Shown here: in pieces, positions 26,934-34,253 of the stretch
How the letters are laid out: each line of letters opens with the position of its first letter
Numbering within the stretch: position 1 is the first letter of the stretch
Assembly: GCA_964246185.1 (NCBI GenBank)
Contig: CAXTPP010000024.1
Span: 1-34,253, forward strand
Reading direction: 5' to 3'
Length of the DNA: 34,253 nt
Source: LMUY01 sp964246185
Lineage (GTDB): Bacteria; Pseudomonadota; Alphaproteobacteria; Acetobacterales; Acetobacteraceae
The notes under the pieces: generated by a model
What the model saw: the letters and a program-made list of their open reading frames with translations, nothing else
Databases searched by the model: none
What the model was told of the DNA's origin: nothing
Position numbers and translations under genes: made by a program

Positions 26934-27767
26934 ATGGCTGACCAGAAAATCGCCGTCGTCACCGGTGCGACTGCCGGGCTGGGCAGTTGGGTGGCGCTCG
27001 GCCTGGCACGGGCCGGGTTGCACACCGTCATCATCGCGCGCGATCGGGCGCGGGGCGAGGCCGCGCAGGCCTTCATCGCCAAGAATGCGCCCGGGGCTGC
27101 GACCGAGCTGGTGCTGGCGGACCTGTCCTCCTTGCAGGGCACGCGCGAGGCGGGCGAGGCGATCGCGGCCGCCCATCCCCGCATCGACATGCTGGTGAAC
27201 AACGCCGGGCTGATCACCCCCAAGCGGCAGGTGACGGCGGAGGGCCACGAGATGATCCTGGCCGTGAACCATCTGGCCCCTTTCGTGCTGACGACGGCAC
27301 TGGAACCGGCACTGAAGGCAGGCGCGCCGGCCCGGGTGGTCAACGTCGGCTCCACCGCCTCGGACCGCGCCCGCCTGGACGTTACCGACCTGGAGGGCGA
27401 GCGCTCCTGGTACGCGCTGCGGGCGTATGGCCGCTCCAAGCTCGCCCTGATGATGGCCACCTTCGAGCGGGCGCGGCGGCTGGAAGGCGCAGGCGTCACG
27501 GTCAACGTGGTGCATCCCGGCGTGGTGGCGACGCGGATCGGCTCGGTTCCCGGGCCGATCGGCTGGGGCTGGGGGCTGATGAAGCCGTTCATGATCACGC
27601 CGGAACGCGGCGCGGACACGCCGCTGCACATGGCGCTCTCCCCGCTGGCGGAGGGCGTGACCGGCGCGTACTGGAAGAACAACCGCCAGGCGAAGCCGAA
27701 CAAGCAGGCGCTGGACCCGGTGCTGGTGCGCCAGCTATGGCGGGAGTCGGAACGGCTGATCGGCTGA
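26934..27767 (+). CDS. Short-chain dehydrogenase (retinol dehydrogenase-like)
   Basis: A 277-residue SDR. The cofactor site is VVTGATAGLGSWVALGLARA, with ARDRARG after the second strand suggesting NADP. LVNNAGL, NVGSTAS (catalytic serine) and YGRSKLA (YxxxK) complete the active site. The arrangement and length resemble the RDH/WWOX-like SDR group, which acts on diverse alcohols and ketones; no substrate can be assigned. The ATG at 26934 (MADQKIAVV) is preceded by the short ATG of an overlapping out-of-frame ATGCATG. It is 33 bases upstream of the quinone oxidoreductase gene, so the two are likely co-transcribed. Confidence 0.88.
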   Translation: MADQKIAVVTGATAGLGSWVALGLARAGLHTVIIARDRARGEAAQAFIAKNAPGAATELVLADLSSLQGTREAGEAIAAAHPRIDMLVNNAGLITPKRQVTAEGHEMILAVNHLAPFVLTTALEPALKAGAPARVVNVGSTASDRARLDVTDLEGERSWYALRAYGRSKLALMMATFERARRLEGAGVTVNVVHPGVVATRIGSVPGPIGWGWGLMKPFMITPERGADTPLHMALSPLAEGVTGAYWKNNRQAKPNKQALDPVLVRQLWRESERLIG

Positions 27768-27800
27768 CATCCTGCTGAACCCTGTCCGGAGACCGACCGC

Positions 27801-28796
27801 ATGACCCTCCCCGACACCATGGCCTTCATCGAGGTCGCAGAACCCGGCGGCCCGGAGTCGATGCGCCTGGCGCGCGGCCCGGTGCCGCAGCCGGGCGAGG
27901 GCGAGGTGCTGGTGCGCGTGGCCGCCGCCGGTGTGAACCGCCCGGACGTGATGCAGCGCAAGGGACTTTACCCGCCCCCCGCCGGCGCCAGCCCGCACCT
28001 TGGGCTGGAGGTGGCCGGCGAGGTGGCTGCCGCGGGGCCGGGCGCGTCGTGGACAGTGGGAACGCAGGTGTGCGGCCTGGCGAATGGCGGCGGCTATGCC
28101 GAGTACTGCGTGGTGCCCGCCGCCCAGTGCCTGCCATGGCCCAAGGGCTACGACGCCGTGCGCGCCGGCGCGGTGCCGGAAACGTTCTTTACCGTCTGGG
28201 CCAACCTGTTCGACATCGGCCGCCTGCGCGCCGGCGAGAGCGTGCTGATCCACGGCGGCAGCAGCGGCATCGGCACCACCGCGATTCAGCTGGCGCACGC
28301 GCGGGGCGCACGGGTGTACGTGACGGCCGGGTCGGCGGAGAAGTGCGAGGCCTGCGTCAGGCTCGGGGCGGACGCCGCGATCAACTACAAGGCGGCCGAC
28401 TTCGCCGACAGCATCAGGCAGTTCACCAACGGCGCCGGGGTCGATGTGGTGCTGGATATGGTGGGCGGGCCCTATGCCCAGCGGAACCTGCGCAGCCTGG
28501 CGATGGATGGCCGGCTGGTGGTCATCGCCTTCCTGGGCGGTTCCAAGGCGGAGCCGTTCGACCTCGCCCCCATCATGCTGCGGCGGCTGACCGTCACCGG
28601 CTCCACCATGCGGCCGCGCACCGCGGCGCAGAAGGGCGACATCGCGCAGTCCTTGCTGCGGGAGGTGTGGCCTATGCTGGAGGACGGCCGCGTGGCGCCG
28701 GTGATCCACGGCGTGTTTCCCTTGGCAGAAGCCGCAGCCGCGCACCGCCTGATGGAGAGCAGCGAGCACACCGGCAAGATCATGCTCACGGTCTGA
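27801..28796 (+). CDS. NAD(P)H:quinone oxidoreductase, PIG3 type
   Basis: A 331-residue zinc-free medium-chain reductase. The N-terminal GroES-like domain contains AAGVNRPDVMQRKGLYPPPA and GLEVAGEV. LANGGGYAEYCVVPA and VPETFFTVWANLFDIGRL follow, and the nucleotide site is VLIHGGSSGIGTTAIQLAHA. The sequence is highly like the PIG3 (TP53I3-like) quinone oxidoreductases that reduce quinones one electron at a time with NADPH. It sits between an SDR and an esterase-like hydrolase, all rightward with short gaps (33 and 2 bases), suggesting one operon. Confidence 0.92.
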   Translation: MTLPDTMAFIEVAEPGGPESMRLARGPVPQPGEGEVLVRVAAAGVNRPDVMQRKGLYPPPAGASPHLGLEVAGEVAAAGPGASWTVGTQVCGLANGGGYAEYCVVPAAQCLPWPKGYDAVRAGAVPETFFTVWANLFDIGRLRAGESVLIHGGSSGIGTTAIQLAHARGARVYVTAGSAEKCEACVRLGADAAINYKAADFADSIRQFTNGAGVDVVLDMVGGPYAQRNLRSLAMDGRLVVIAFLGGSKAEPFDLAPIMLRRLTVTGSTMRPRTAAQKGDIAQSLLREVWPMLEDGRVAPVIHGVFPLAEAAAAHRLMESSEHTGKIMLTV

Positions 28797-28798
28797 CC

Positions 28799-29542
28799 AT
28801 GCGGCTGGCGCACCGCGAGGTTGGGTCGGGCAGCCCGGTGGTCCTGCTGCACGGGCTGTTCGGCTCGGCGCGCAACCTGGCCGGGGTGGCCCGGGCGCTG
28901 GCGGCGGAGCACCGGGTCGTGTCGCTGGACCTGCGCAACCATGGCGGGAGCGGCCATGACCCGGCGATGGGCTACGCGGCCATGGCGGACGACGTGGCCG
29001 AGACGATGGACGCGCTGGGCCTGGCAGCCGTGGCGGTCGTGGGCCACTCGATGGGCGGCAAGGTGGCGATGCGCCTGGCCTTGTCCGCGCCGCAGCGCGT
29101 GGCGCGGCTGGTGGTGGCGGACATCGCGCCCGTGCCCTACCCGTCGCGTTTCGGCGCGTTCGCCCGCGCGATGCTGGCCCTGCCGCCGCATGCCTCACGC
29201 ACTCAAGCAGACGCCCTGCTGACGCCGGACGTGCCGGACGCGGCGGTCCGCAGCTTCCTGCTGCATGATTTCCGCCCCGGGGAAGGCTGGCGCATCGGCC
29301 TGGCGCAGATCGCGGCGGCGCTGCCGGTGATCGAGTCGTGGGACGGCACGGGACGCTACGATGGCCCGGCGCTGTTCGTGACCGGGGCACAGTCCGACTA
29401 CGTGCGCCCGGAGCACCGCCCGGCGATCCTGCTCCTGTTCCCGGCGGCACGGTTCATCGCGGTCAAGCAGGCCGGGCACTGGCTGCACGCGGAACAGCCA
29501 GCCGCGTTCAACGCGACGGTGGGGGCCTTCCTGGCGGCCTGA
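28799..29542 (+). CDS. Alpha/beta hydrolase (YbfF-like esterase)
   Basis: A 247-residue hydrolase. It has the oxyanion segment VVLLHGLFGSARNL, DLRNHGGSGHDPAMGYAAMA, and the nucleophile elbow GHSMGGK (S84). The acid (VTGAQSDYV) and the histidine (KQAGHWLHAE) complete the triad. The LFGSARNL and DLRNHG blocks closely match the YbfF group of acyl-ester or acyl-CoA-cleaving enzymes. The ATG overlaps nothing but lies two bases after the PIG3 stop, so translation is probably coupled. The natural substrate is unknown. Confidence 0.9.
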   Translation: MRLAHREVGSGSPVVLLHGLFGSARNLAGVARALAAEHRVVSLDLRNHGGSGHDPAMGYAAMADDVAETMDALGLAAVAVVGHSMGGKVAMRLALSAPQRVARLVVADIAPVPYPSRFGAFARAMLALPPHASRTQADALLTPDVPDAAVRSFLLHDFRPGEGWRIGLAQIAAALPVIESWDGTGRYDGPALFVTGAQSDYVRPEHRPAILLLFPAARFIAVKQAGHWLHAEQPAAFNATVGAFLAA

Positions 29543-29555
29543 AAGCTGGCTTGGC

Positions 29556-29581
29556 GGAACGATCGGGACAGCCGATCGGTT
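29556..29581 (+). promoter_or_regulatory. Candidate EcfG-type promoter overlapping a dyad upstream of sorA
   Basis: GGAAC at 29556-29560 is followed after 17 bases by GGTT (29578-29581), close to the GGAAC-N16/17-CGTT pattern of general-stress (EcfG) promoters in alphaproteobacteria. Overlapping it is a 7-bp inverted repeat CGATCGG/CCGATCG (29560-29566 and 29572-29578), which could instead be an operator or the end of the upstream transcript. The sorA ATG lies about 90 bases downstream. One -10 base is off consensus. Confidence 0.3.
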
Positions 29582-29673
29582 TGATCCCGCAATCGCTGTA
29601 TGTGCCATGAAGCGTTGCTGCCATGGTCGGCTCATGGCGACGCTCAGCGCGGGCCAAGGGGGAGACAGGACCG

Positions 29674-30903
29674 ATGGCAGCAACTGAAAGCCAAGCAGGC
29701 GGCCGCAGGCGGTTCCTCGCCGGGGCGGCCGCGGTTGGAATGATGGCCGTGGCGTCCCGCGCCTGGGGCGAGGCCTCCGTCAAGCTGCCGCTGCCTGGGG
29801 CGCCGGACGACAGGATGCTGACGACGGGGTTTCCGCAGAAGGGCCGCATGATCCTGCAGCGCACCCGGCCGCCCCTGCTGGAAACGCCATGGGAGGTGTT
29901 CGACCAGGGCGTCTACACCCCCAACGACCGGTTCTTCGTCCGCTGGCACTGGGCCATGATCCCGGAGCAGGTGGATGTCGTGACCTTCCGGCTCGCCGTG
30001 CGCGGGCACGTCGGCGCGGCGCAGTCGCTGTCCATGGCGGACCTGCTGGCGCTGCCCCGGGTGGAGCTGGCGGCGGTCAATCACTGCTCGGGCAACTCGC
30101 GCGGCTTCTTCGGGCCGCGGGTCGCGGGCGGCCAGTGGGCCAACGGCGCCATGGGCAACGCCAAGTGGACGGGCGTGCGCCTGCGCGACGTGCTGGACCG
30201 CGCCGGCGTGAGGCCCGGCGCCGTCGCCGTGCGGTTCAACGGCCTGGACGAGCCGGTGGTCGATGGCGCGCCGGACTTCATGAAGTCGCTGGACATCGAC
30301 CACGCGCGGGACGGCGAGGTGATGCTCGCCTACCAGATGAACGGCGAGCAGCTCCCCCTGCTGAACGGCTTTCCGCTGCGGCTGGTCGTGCCCGGCTGGT
30401 ATTCGACCTACTGGGTCAAGATGCTGAACGACATCGAGGTGCTGGACGCGCCCGACGACAACTACTGGATGAAGACCGCCTACCGCATCCCGGACACGCC
30501 GGGCGCCGACGTGAAGCCTGGGCAGACCGGGTTCAAGACGGTGCCGATCAACCGCATGGCGCCGCGCTCCTTCTTCACCAACGCCAGCCCGGTGACGGCG
30601 GTGAAGGCGGGCGCGCCCGTGCCGTTGCGCGGCATCGCGTTCGGCGGCGATTGCGGGGTGGCGCGGGTGGACGTCTCCGTCGATGGCGGAGCGGCCTGGC
30701 AGCCAGCGGCGCTGGGCCGGGACGAAGGGGCCTACGGGTTCCGCCAATGGTCGGCGCAGGTCACCGCGCCCCCGTCCGGCAGCATGACGGCCATGGTCCG
30801 CTGCACCAACGCCCAGGCAGCCGTGCAGCCGGCGGCGGCGAACTGGAACGGCGGCGGCTTCATGCGCAACGTCATCGAGCAGATCCAGCTGACCGTCGCC
30901 TGA
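29674..30903 (+). CDS. sorA: Sulfite dehydrogenase, molybdopterin subunit (SorA-like)
   Basis: A 409-residue periplasmic molybdoenzyme oxidising sulfite to sulfate. A Tat signal (GGRRRFLAGAAAVGMMAVA) is followed by the sulfite-oxidase domain with the molybdenum ligand C138 in VNHCSGNSRGFFGPRV, then GGQWANGAMGNAKWTGVRL, PLLNGFPLRLVVPGWYSTYW and a C-terminal dimerisation domain (DVSVDGGAAWQPAALG). I chose the ATG at 29674, which puts the twin arginines near the N-terminus and has GGGGGAG and AGGA upstream; the frame is open to an ATG at 29623. The downstream gene 23 bases away encodes a cytochrome c, as in SorAB. Confidence 0.92.
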   Translation: MAATESQAGGRRRFLAGAAAVGMMAVASRAWGEASVKLPLPGAPDDRMLTTGFPQKGRMILQRTRPPLLETPWEVFDQGVYTPNDRFFVRWHWAMIPEQVDVVTFRLAVRGHVGAAQSLSMADLLALPRVELAAVNHCSGNSRGFFGPRVAGGQWANGAMGNAKWTGVRLRDVLDRAGVRPGAVAVRFNGLDEPVVDGAPDFMKSLDIDHARDGEVMLAYQMNGEQLPLLNGFPLRLVVPGWYSTYWVKMLNDIEVLDAPDDNYWMKTAYRIPDTPGADVKPGQTGFKTVPINRMAPRSFFTNASPVTAVKAGAPVPLRGIAFGGDCGVARVDVSVDGGAAWQPAALGRDEGAYGFRQWSAQVTAPPSGSMTAMVRCTNAQAAVQPAAANWNGGGFMRNVIEQIQLTVA

Positions 30904-30926
30904 ACCAACGAGAAGGGAACACTCCC

Positions 30927-31340
30927 ATGTCCGTCAACACAGTCGCCTACGGCGCCGTTGCCGTCGTGGCCCTCGCCCTGTTCGCCATCGGCACGCCTGC
31001 CGAGCGGTCCCGCCAGGCCGCGCTGAACCTCCCGCCAGCCTCCGTGGCAGTCGTGGCTGCCGCGCCGGTCGTGACCGCAGCCGGCATCGCGTTGCGATCG
31101 GTCAGCTTCAACCTGCCGGTGGCGGACAGCGTCTACCCTGGCGGCGCAGTGGCGGACGTGATGAACGCGAACTGCGCGTCCTGCCACTCGGCCGGCATGG
31201 TGATGACGCAGCCATCCCTGACCCGCGCAACCTGGACCGAGGAGGTGAACAAGATGCGCAACACCTACAAAGCGCCCGTCGCGGCGGAGGACGTGCCCGC
31301 CATCGTCGCCTACTTGGCCGACTTGCGGCCCACGCGATAA
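30927..31340 (+). CDS. sorB: Cytochrome c subunit of sulfite dehydrogenase (SorB-like)
   Basis: A 137-residue protein with an N-terminal hydrophobic export segment (MSVNTVAYGAVAVVALALFA) and one haem c site, NCASCH (C83, C86, H87). M91 or M93 may be the distal ligand. The tail EDVPAIVAYLADLRPTR matches the final helix of small class I cytochromes. Lying 23 bases after sorA, with AAGGGA upstream, it is the expected electron acceptor of the molybdenum subunit, passing electrons to the respiratory chain. It is diverged from the best-known SorB in its long alanine-rich linker (about 35-60), so the name rests partly on context. Confidence 0.85.
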   Translation: MSVNTVAYGAVAVVALALFAIGTPAERSRQAALNLPPASVAVVAAAPVVTAAGIALRSVSFNLPVADSVYPGGAVADVMNANCASCHSAGMVMTQPSLTRATWTEEVNKMRNTYKAPVAAEDVPAIVAYLADLRPTR

Positions 31341-31343
31341 ACT

Positions 31344-31530
31344 AATGCAAACGGCTTTATGCATTGACCTGTCAAAAGCAAGGCTGGGCTCTGCCCAGAC
31401 CCGCCAAAGGCCCGAGGCCTTTGGAAACCGTTTCATATAAAAGGATTCTAAAGGCTCTGCCTTTGGCGGTGTCCAGAGGCAGAGCCTCTGGCCTGGCTTA
31501 CTTAACGGCCACCTTCAAAGGCCGCCGGTA
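31344..31530 (+). repeat. Dispersed multi-hairpin repeat, copy D
   Basis: Fourth copy, same orientation. It starts three bases after the sorB stop with ATGCAAACGGC, like copy C, and contains GGGCTCTGCCC, CCAAAGGCC and its partner (one base changed: CCCGAGGCCTTTGG), CAAAGGC-type and CCAGAGGC/GCCTCTGG hairpins. The AT-rich spacer is TTTCATATAAAAGG. It occupies most of the 232-base gap before the methyltransferase gene; the rest shows nothing recognisable. Confidence 0.87.
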
Positions 31531-31572
31531 TAATTCCATCGGCCAGACGCGGATGGTGCTAAAGCCCGCGCC

Positions 31573-32277
31573 ATGGCAACCGACGCCCAAGCCGCCGCCG
31601 AATTTTATGCCACCGCGCAGGGGGCCGTAGCGCTGCGGCTGGTGCGGGAGCGGCTGGCGCTGATGTGGCCGGACCTGACGGGGCAATCCGTGCTGGGGCT
31701 TGGCTACCCCGCCCCCTACCTGCGGGCGTGGCGGGAAGAGGCCGCGCGCTGCATCGCCGCCGTGCCGTGCGCCGCCGCTAGCTGGCCCGGCGACGGGCCC
31801 AACCTGTCCTGCGCCGTCGAGGAGGACAGTCTGCCGTTCGCCGGCCTCTCCTTCGACCGCATCGTGCTGGTGCACGGGCTGGAGAATGCGGAAAACGCGC
31901 GCCGGCTGCTGCGCGAGGCATGGCGCGTGCTGAAGGATGACGGGCGGCTGCTGGTGGTGGCGCCGAACCGGGTGGGGCTGTGGGCGCACGTGGAAAGCAC
32001 GCCGTTCGGCCAGGGACAGCCCTACTCGCCAGGCCAGATCAGCCGGTTGCTGGCCGCCAGCCTATTCCGGGTGGAGCGGCGCGACCGCGTGCTGTACGTG
32101 CCGCCCTCCTCCCGCCGCTTCGTGCTGCGCAACGCCCGGCTGTTCGAGCGGGCCGGGCGGCGGCTGACGCCGCACCTGGCGGGCGTGACGATCACGGAAG
32201 CGGTGAAGGATGTGTTCGCAGCGTTGCCGGTGGGGGCGCCGGCGCGGCGGCGGCTGGTGCTGTCGGAGGCGGCTTAG
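31573..32277 (+). CDS. Class I SAM-dependent methyltransferase-like protein
   Basis: A 234-residue protein of the methyltransferase-11 type. SAM-binding motif I is degenerate (SVLGLGYPAPYLRAW instead of ExGxGxG), but the later blocks are clear: LPFAGLSFDRIVLVHGLENA (motif II region) and LLREAWRVLKDDGRLLVVAP (motif III). The C-terminal part (NRVGLWAHVESTPFGQGQPY, then SPGQISRLL) matches a group of alphaproteobacterial methyltransferases of unknown substrate. The missing acidic residue of motif I leaves real catalytic activity open. It starts 42 bases after repeat copy D and is followed by a strong hairpin. Confidence 0.82.
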   Translation: MATDAQAAAEFYATAQGAVALRLVRERLALMWPDLTGQSVLGLGYPAPYLRAWREEAARCIAAVPCAAASWPGDGPNLSCAVEEDSLPFAGLSFDRIVLVHGLENAENARRLLREAWRVLKDDGRLLVVAPNRVGLWAHVESTPFGQGQPYSPGQISRLLAASLFRVERRDRVLYVPPSSRRFVLRNARLFERAGRRLTPHLAGVTITEAVKDVFAALPVGAPARRRLVLSEAA

Positions 32278-32280
32278 GCC

Positions 32281-32319
32281 CTTGCGCCCAGCGCAAGCTT
32301 AGGCTCTTGCGCTGGGCGC
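32281..32319 (+). terminator. Strong nested hairpin after the methyltransferase gene
   Basis: A perfect 14-bp stem, GCGCCCAGCGCAAG (32284-32297) with CTTGCGCTGGGCGC (32306-32319), closes an 8-base loop. The first half can instead fold alone as CTTGCGC (32281-32287) with GCGCAAG (32291-32297) around three bases, so two structures compete. No T-run follows, so Rho-independent termination is uncertain. It lies between the methyltransferase stop and the TauE start 22 bases later. Confidence 0.6.
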
Positions 32320-32341
32320 GGGCGCGGCATAGCCACCTGCC

Positions 32342-33082
32342 ATGCTCGCCCACCTCGTCCTGTTCGCCGCCGCCGTCATCGCCGGCACGATGAATGCCCT
32401 GGCCGGCGGCGGCTCGTTCATCACCTTCCCCGCGCTGCTGCTGACCGGGCTCGACGCGCGGGCAGCCAACATCACGTCCACGATCGCGCTGTTCCCCGGG
32501 CAGGTCAGCACCGGGCTGGCCGGGCGGCGACTGGTGAGCGGGCTGCCGTCGCTGCCGTTCCGGGCGCTGGTCGCCATCAGTCTCGCCGGCGGGGTGCTGG
32601 GGGCGCTGCTGCTGCTGGCCACTCCGGCCTCGTTCTTCGCGCGGCTGGTGCCCTGGCTGGTGCTGTTCGCGACCGGCGTGTTCGCCTGGGGCAGCTTCCG
32701 GCGCAAGCCGGCGGTGGCGGCAGGGATCGGGCGCATCCCGGCGGCGGCGGCGCAGTTCGCCATCTCCATCTACGGCGGGTATTTCGGCGGCGGCATCGGC
32801 TTTCTCATGCTGGCGGCGCTGACCGCCGCCGGATTGGCCGTGCGCAACGCGGGGGCGACCAAGAACGTGCTGGCGGGCGTGATGAACGCCTCGGCGGTGG
32901 CGGTGTTCATGTTCTCCCCGGCGGTCGCCTGGCGGCAGGCGGTTATCGTGGCGGTGGGCGCCATCGGCGGCGGGCTGCTGGGCGCGTGGGCGCTGCGCCG
33001 GGTCAACGAGCGATTGCTGCGCGTGGGCGTCGTGGTGGTGGGCGTCATGCTGACGATCGGCCTATTCATCGCCTCGCCCTAG
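32342..33082 (+). CDS. TauE/SafE family permease (possible sulfite or sulfonate exporter)
   Basis: A 246-residue membrane protein with seven or eight helices in two repeats, each opening with a glycine-rich motif: GTMNALAGGGSFITFPALLL (about 15-34) and IYGGYFGGGIGFLMLAALTA. These are hallmarks of TauE/SafE (DUF81) permeases, which export sulfite, sulfoacetate or other organic anions. The sulfite dehydrogenase pair lies about 1 kb upstream, so sulfite is a reasonable but unproven substrate. The gene ends immediately before the MBOAT start (TAG then ATG), so the two may be co-translated. Confidence 0.9.
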   Translation: MLAHLVLFAAAVIAGTMNALAGGGSFITFPALLLTGLDARAANITSTIALFPGQVSTGLAGRRLVSGLPSLPFRALVAISLAGGVLGALLLLATPASFFARLVPWLVLFATGVFAWGSFRRKPAVAAGIGRIPAAAAQFAISIYGGYFGGGIGFLMLAALTAAGLAVRNAGATKNVLAGVMNASAVAVFMFSPAVAWRQAVIVAVGAIGGGLLGAWALRRVNERLLRVGVVVVGVMLTIGLFIASP

Positions 33083-34253
33083 ATGCTGTTCAACTCCCAG
33101 GCGTTCATCCTCGCCTTCCTGCCTTGCGTGCTGGGGCTGTACTACCTGGCGGCGGAACGCGCGGCGCTGCGGCAGGGCGTGCTGGTGGCGGCCTCGCTCG
33201 TGTTCTACGGCTGGTGGGACGTGCGGTTCGTGCCGCTGCTGGTCGGGCTGACGCTGGCGAACTGGCTGGTGGTGCGCGCCTTCGGCCGGTGGCGGCGGAA
33301 CGGCTGGCTGCTGGCGGGGATCGTGCTGAACCTGCTGGTGCTCGGCGTGTGCAAATACGCGAACTTCGCCGCCGGGTCGCTGGACGCGCTGCTGGGCACG
33401 GTGCATCGGCCATGGAGCATCGTGCTGCCGCTCGGCATCTCGTTCTTCACGTTCCAGAAGATCAGCTACCTGGTGGATTTGCGCCGGGGGGACCGGCACG
33501 TGTATGGCCTGCTGGAGTTCGCGGCCTTCGTCACCTTCTTCCCGCAGCTGATCGCCGGCCCGCTGGTGCGCCACAACGAGATCATCCCGCAATTCGCCCT
33601 GTCGCCGCGCCGCCCGGCGATGTGGGAGAACCTTGGCCGCGGCACGGCCCTGTTCCTGGTCGGGCTGGCGAAGAAGGCGGCGGTGGCGGACACGGTGGCG
33701 CAGGTGTGCGACCCCATCTTCGCCCGCGTGGCCGCCGGGGCGCACCCGGGCCTGGCGGAAGCGTGGGCAGCATCCGGCGCCTACACGCTGCAGATCTACT
33801 TCGACTTCTCCGGCTACTCGGACATGGCGATCGGGCTCGGACTGATGTTCGGGCTGCGCTTGCCGCTGAACTTCGCCGCACCCTACCGCGCCGCTTCCAT
33901 CCGGGAGTTCTGGCGGCGGTGGCACATCACGCTGTCTCGGTTCCTGCGCGACTACCTCTACATCCCGCTGGGCGGCAACCGGGTGGCCCCCGGCCGGCAG
34001 GCGGCCAACGTGGTGGCGACCATGCTCCTGGGCGGGCTGTGGCACGGCGCGGCCTGGACGTTCGTGGCCTGGGGCGGGCTGCACGGGCTGGCGCTGGCGG
34101 CGCAATCGGCCTGGGACCGCACCGGGAGGCGTCTGCCCCGCCTGCTCGGCTGGCCATTGACGATGCTGTTCGTGATCGGCTGCTGGGTGCTGTTCCGCTC
34201 GCCGGACTTCGCCACCGCCACCCGCGTGCTGGCAGGCATGGGCGGGGCGAACG
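33083..34253 (+). CDS. MBOAT family O-acyltransferase (AlgI-like), cut by right edge
   Basis: The frame is open from the ATG at 33083, directly after the TauE stop, to the end of the window (390 codons). It begins MLFNSQAFILAFLPCVLGLY and has ISFFTFQKISYLVDLRRG, FVTFFPQLIAGPLVRHNEI, DFSGYSDMAIGLGLMFG, FWRRWHITLSRFLRDYLYIP with H281, and GLWHGAAWTFVAWG with H321, the position of the catalytic histidine in AlgI. Such membrane proteins carry acyl (often acetyl) groups across the inner membrane to modify polysaccharides such as alginate or cellulose; an SGNH-type partner usually follows and would lie beyond the edge. About 70-100 C-terminal residues are missing. Confidence 0.93.
   Translation, partial: MLFNSQAFILAFLPCVLGLYYLAAERAALRQGVLVAASLVFYGWWDVRFVPLLVGLTLANWLVVRAFGRWRRNGWLLAGIVLNLLVLGVCKYANFAAGSLDALLGTVHRPWSIVLPLGISFFTFQKISYLVDLRRGDRHVYGLLEFAAFVTFFPQLIAGPLVRHNEIIPQFALSPRRPAMWENLGRGTALFLVGLAKKAAVADTVAQVCDPIFARVAAGAHPGLAEAWAASGAYTLQIYFDFSGYSDMAIGLGLMFGLRLPLNFAAPYRAASIREFWRRWHITLSRFLRDYLYIPLGGNRVAPGRQAANVVATMLLGGLWHGAAWTFVAWGGLHGLALAAQSAWDRTGRRLPRLLGWPLTMLFVIGCWVLFRSPDFATATRVLAGMGGAN

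Overview
The window is high-GC proteobacterial DNA. The gene content and protein style (PEP-CTERM regulators, a DUF5666-like secreted protein beside a cytochrome b561/molybdopterin pair, SorAB-type sulfite dehydrogenase, YqgE, HAD class IIA hydrolase) suggest an alphaproteobacterium, most likely an Acetobacteraceae relative. That placement is inference from family resemblance; no search was run. About 30 genes are supported.

Left third (1-13000): an exopolysaccharide / protein-sorting locus. Six genes run leftward as a tight operon: an EpsB-type initiating sugar transferase, the PEP-CTERM histidine kinase PrsK, the sigma-54-type response regulator PrsR, the large TPR protein PrsT, a family 2 glycosyltransferase and a Wzx-like flippase. 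PrsK/PrsR and PrsR/PrsT overlap. Upstream lie two divergent family 4 glycosyltransferases separated by a short region with an inverted repeat. No exosortase and no PEP-CTERM substrate is visible, so the rest of the system must lie outside.

Middle (13000-21000): a propionyl-CoA synthetase (PrpE) with a FabG-type reductase, then a convergent TPR/GT9-like protein whose 3' end overlaps fabG by 76 bp. Next comes a scaffold gap (10 N at 17695-17704) in poly-G/C sequence, then about 1.2 kb of gene-poor, more AT-rich DNA with one small DUF2934-like gene. A three-gene leftward operon follows: DUF5666-like secreted protein, cytochrome b561-like membrane protein, and a Tat-exported, probably lipid-anchored YedY-like molybdoenzyme.

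Right third (21000-34253): a cupin remnant and a small winged-helix-like gene facing pyrD; pyrD coupled to a HAD hydrolase; YqgE; a 1-Cys-type peroxiredoxin convergent with a ClC-CBS channel; an SDR, a PIG3-type quinone oxidoreductase and a YbfF-like esterase in series; a SorA/SorB-like sulfite dehydrogenase pair; a methyltransferase, a TauE/SafE permease, and an MBOAT O-acyltransferase cut by the right edge. SorAB and TauE could together oxidise or export sulfite.

Structures beyond genes: four same-orientation copies of a ~160-190 bp intergenic repeat built from consecutive small hairpins (at about 136, 13020, 23504 and 31344), one of them interrupted by a 57-bp palindromic insert; two perfect 15-bp tandem duplications that multiply the start codons of the GT2 and ClC genes; a nested alternative hairpin between the methyltransferase and TauE; and an REP-like hairpin between prpE and fabG.
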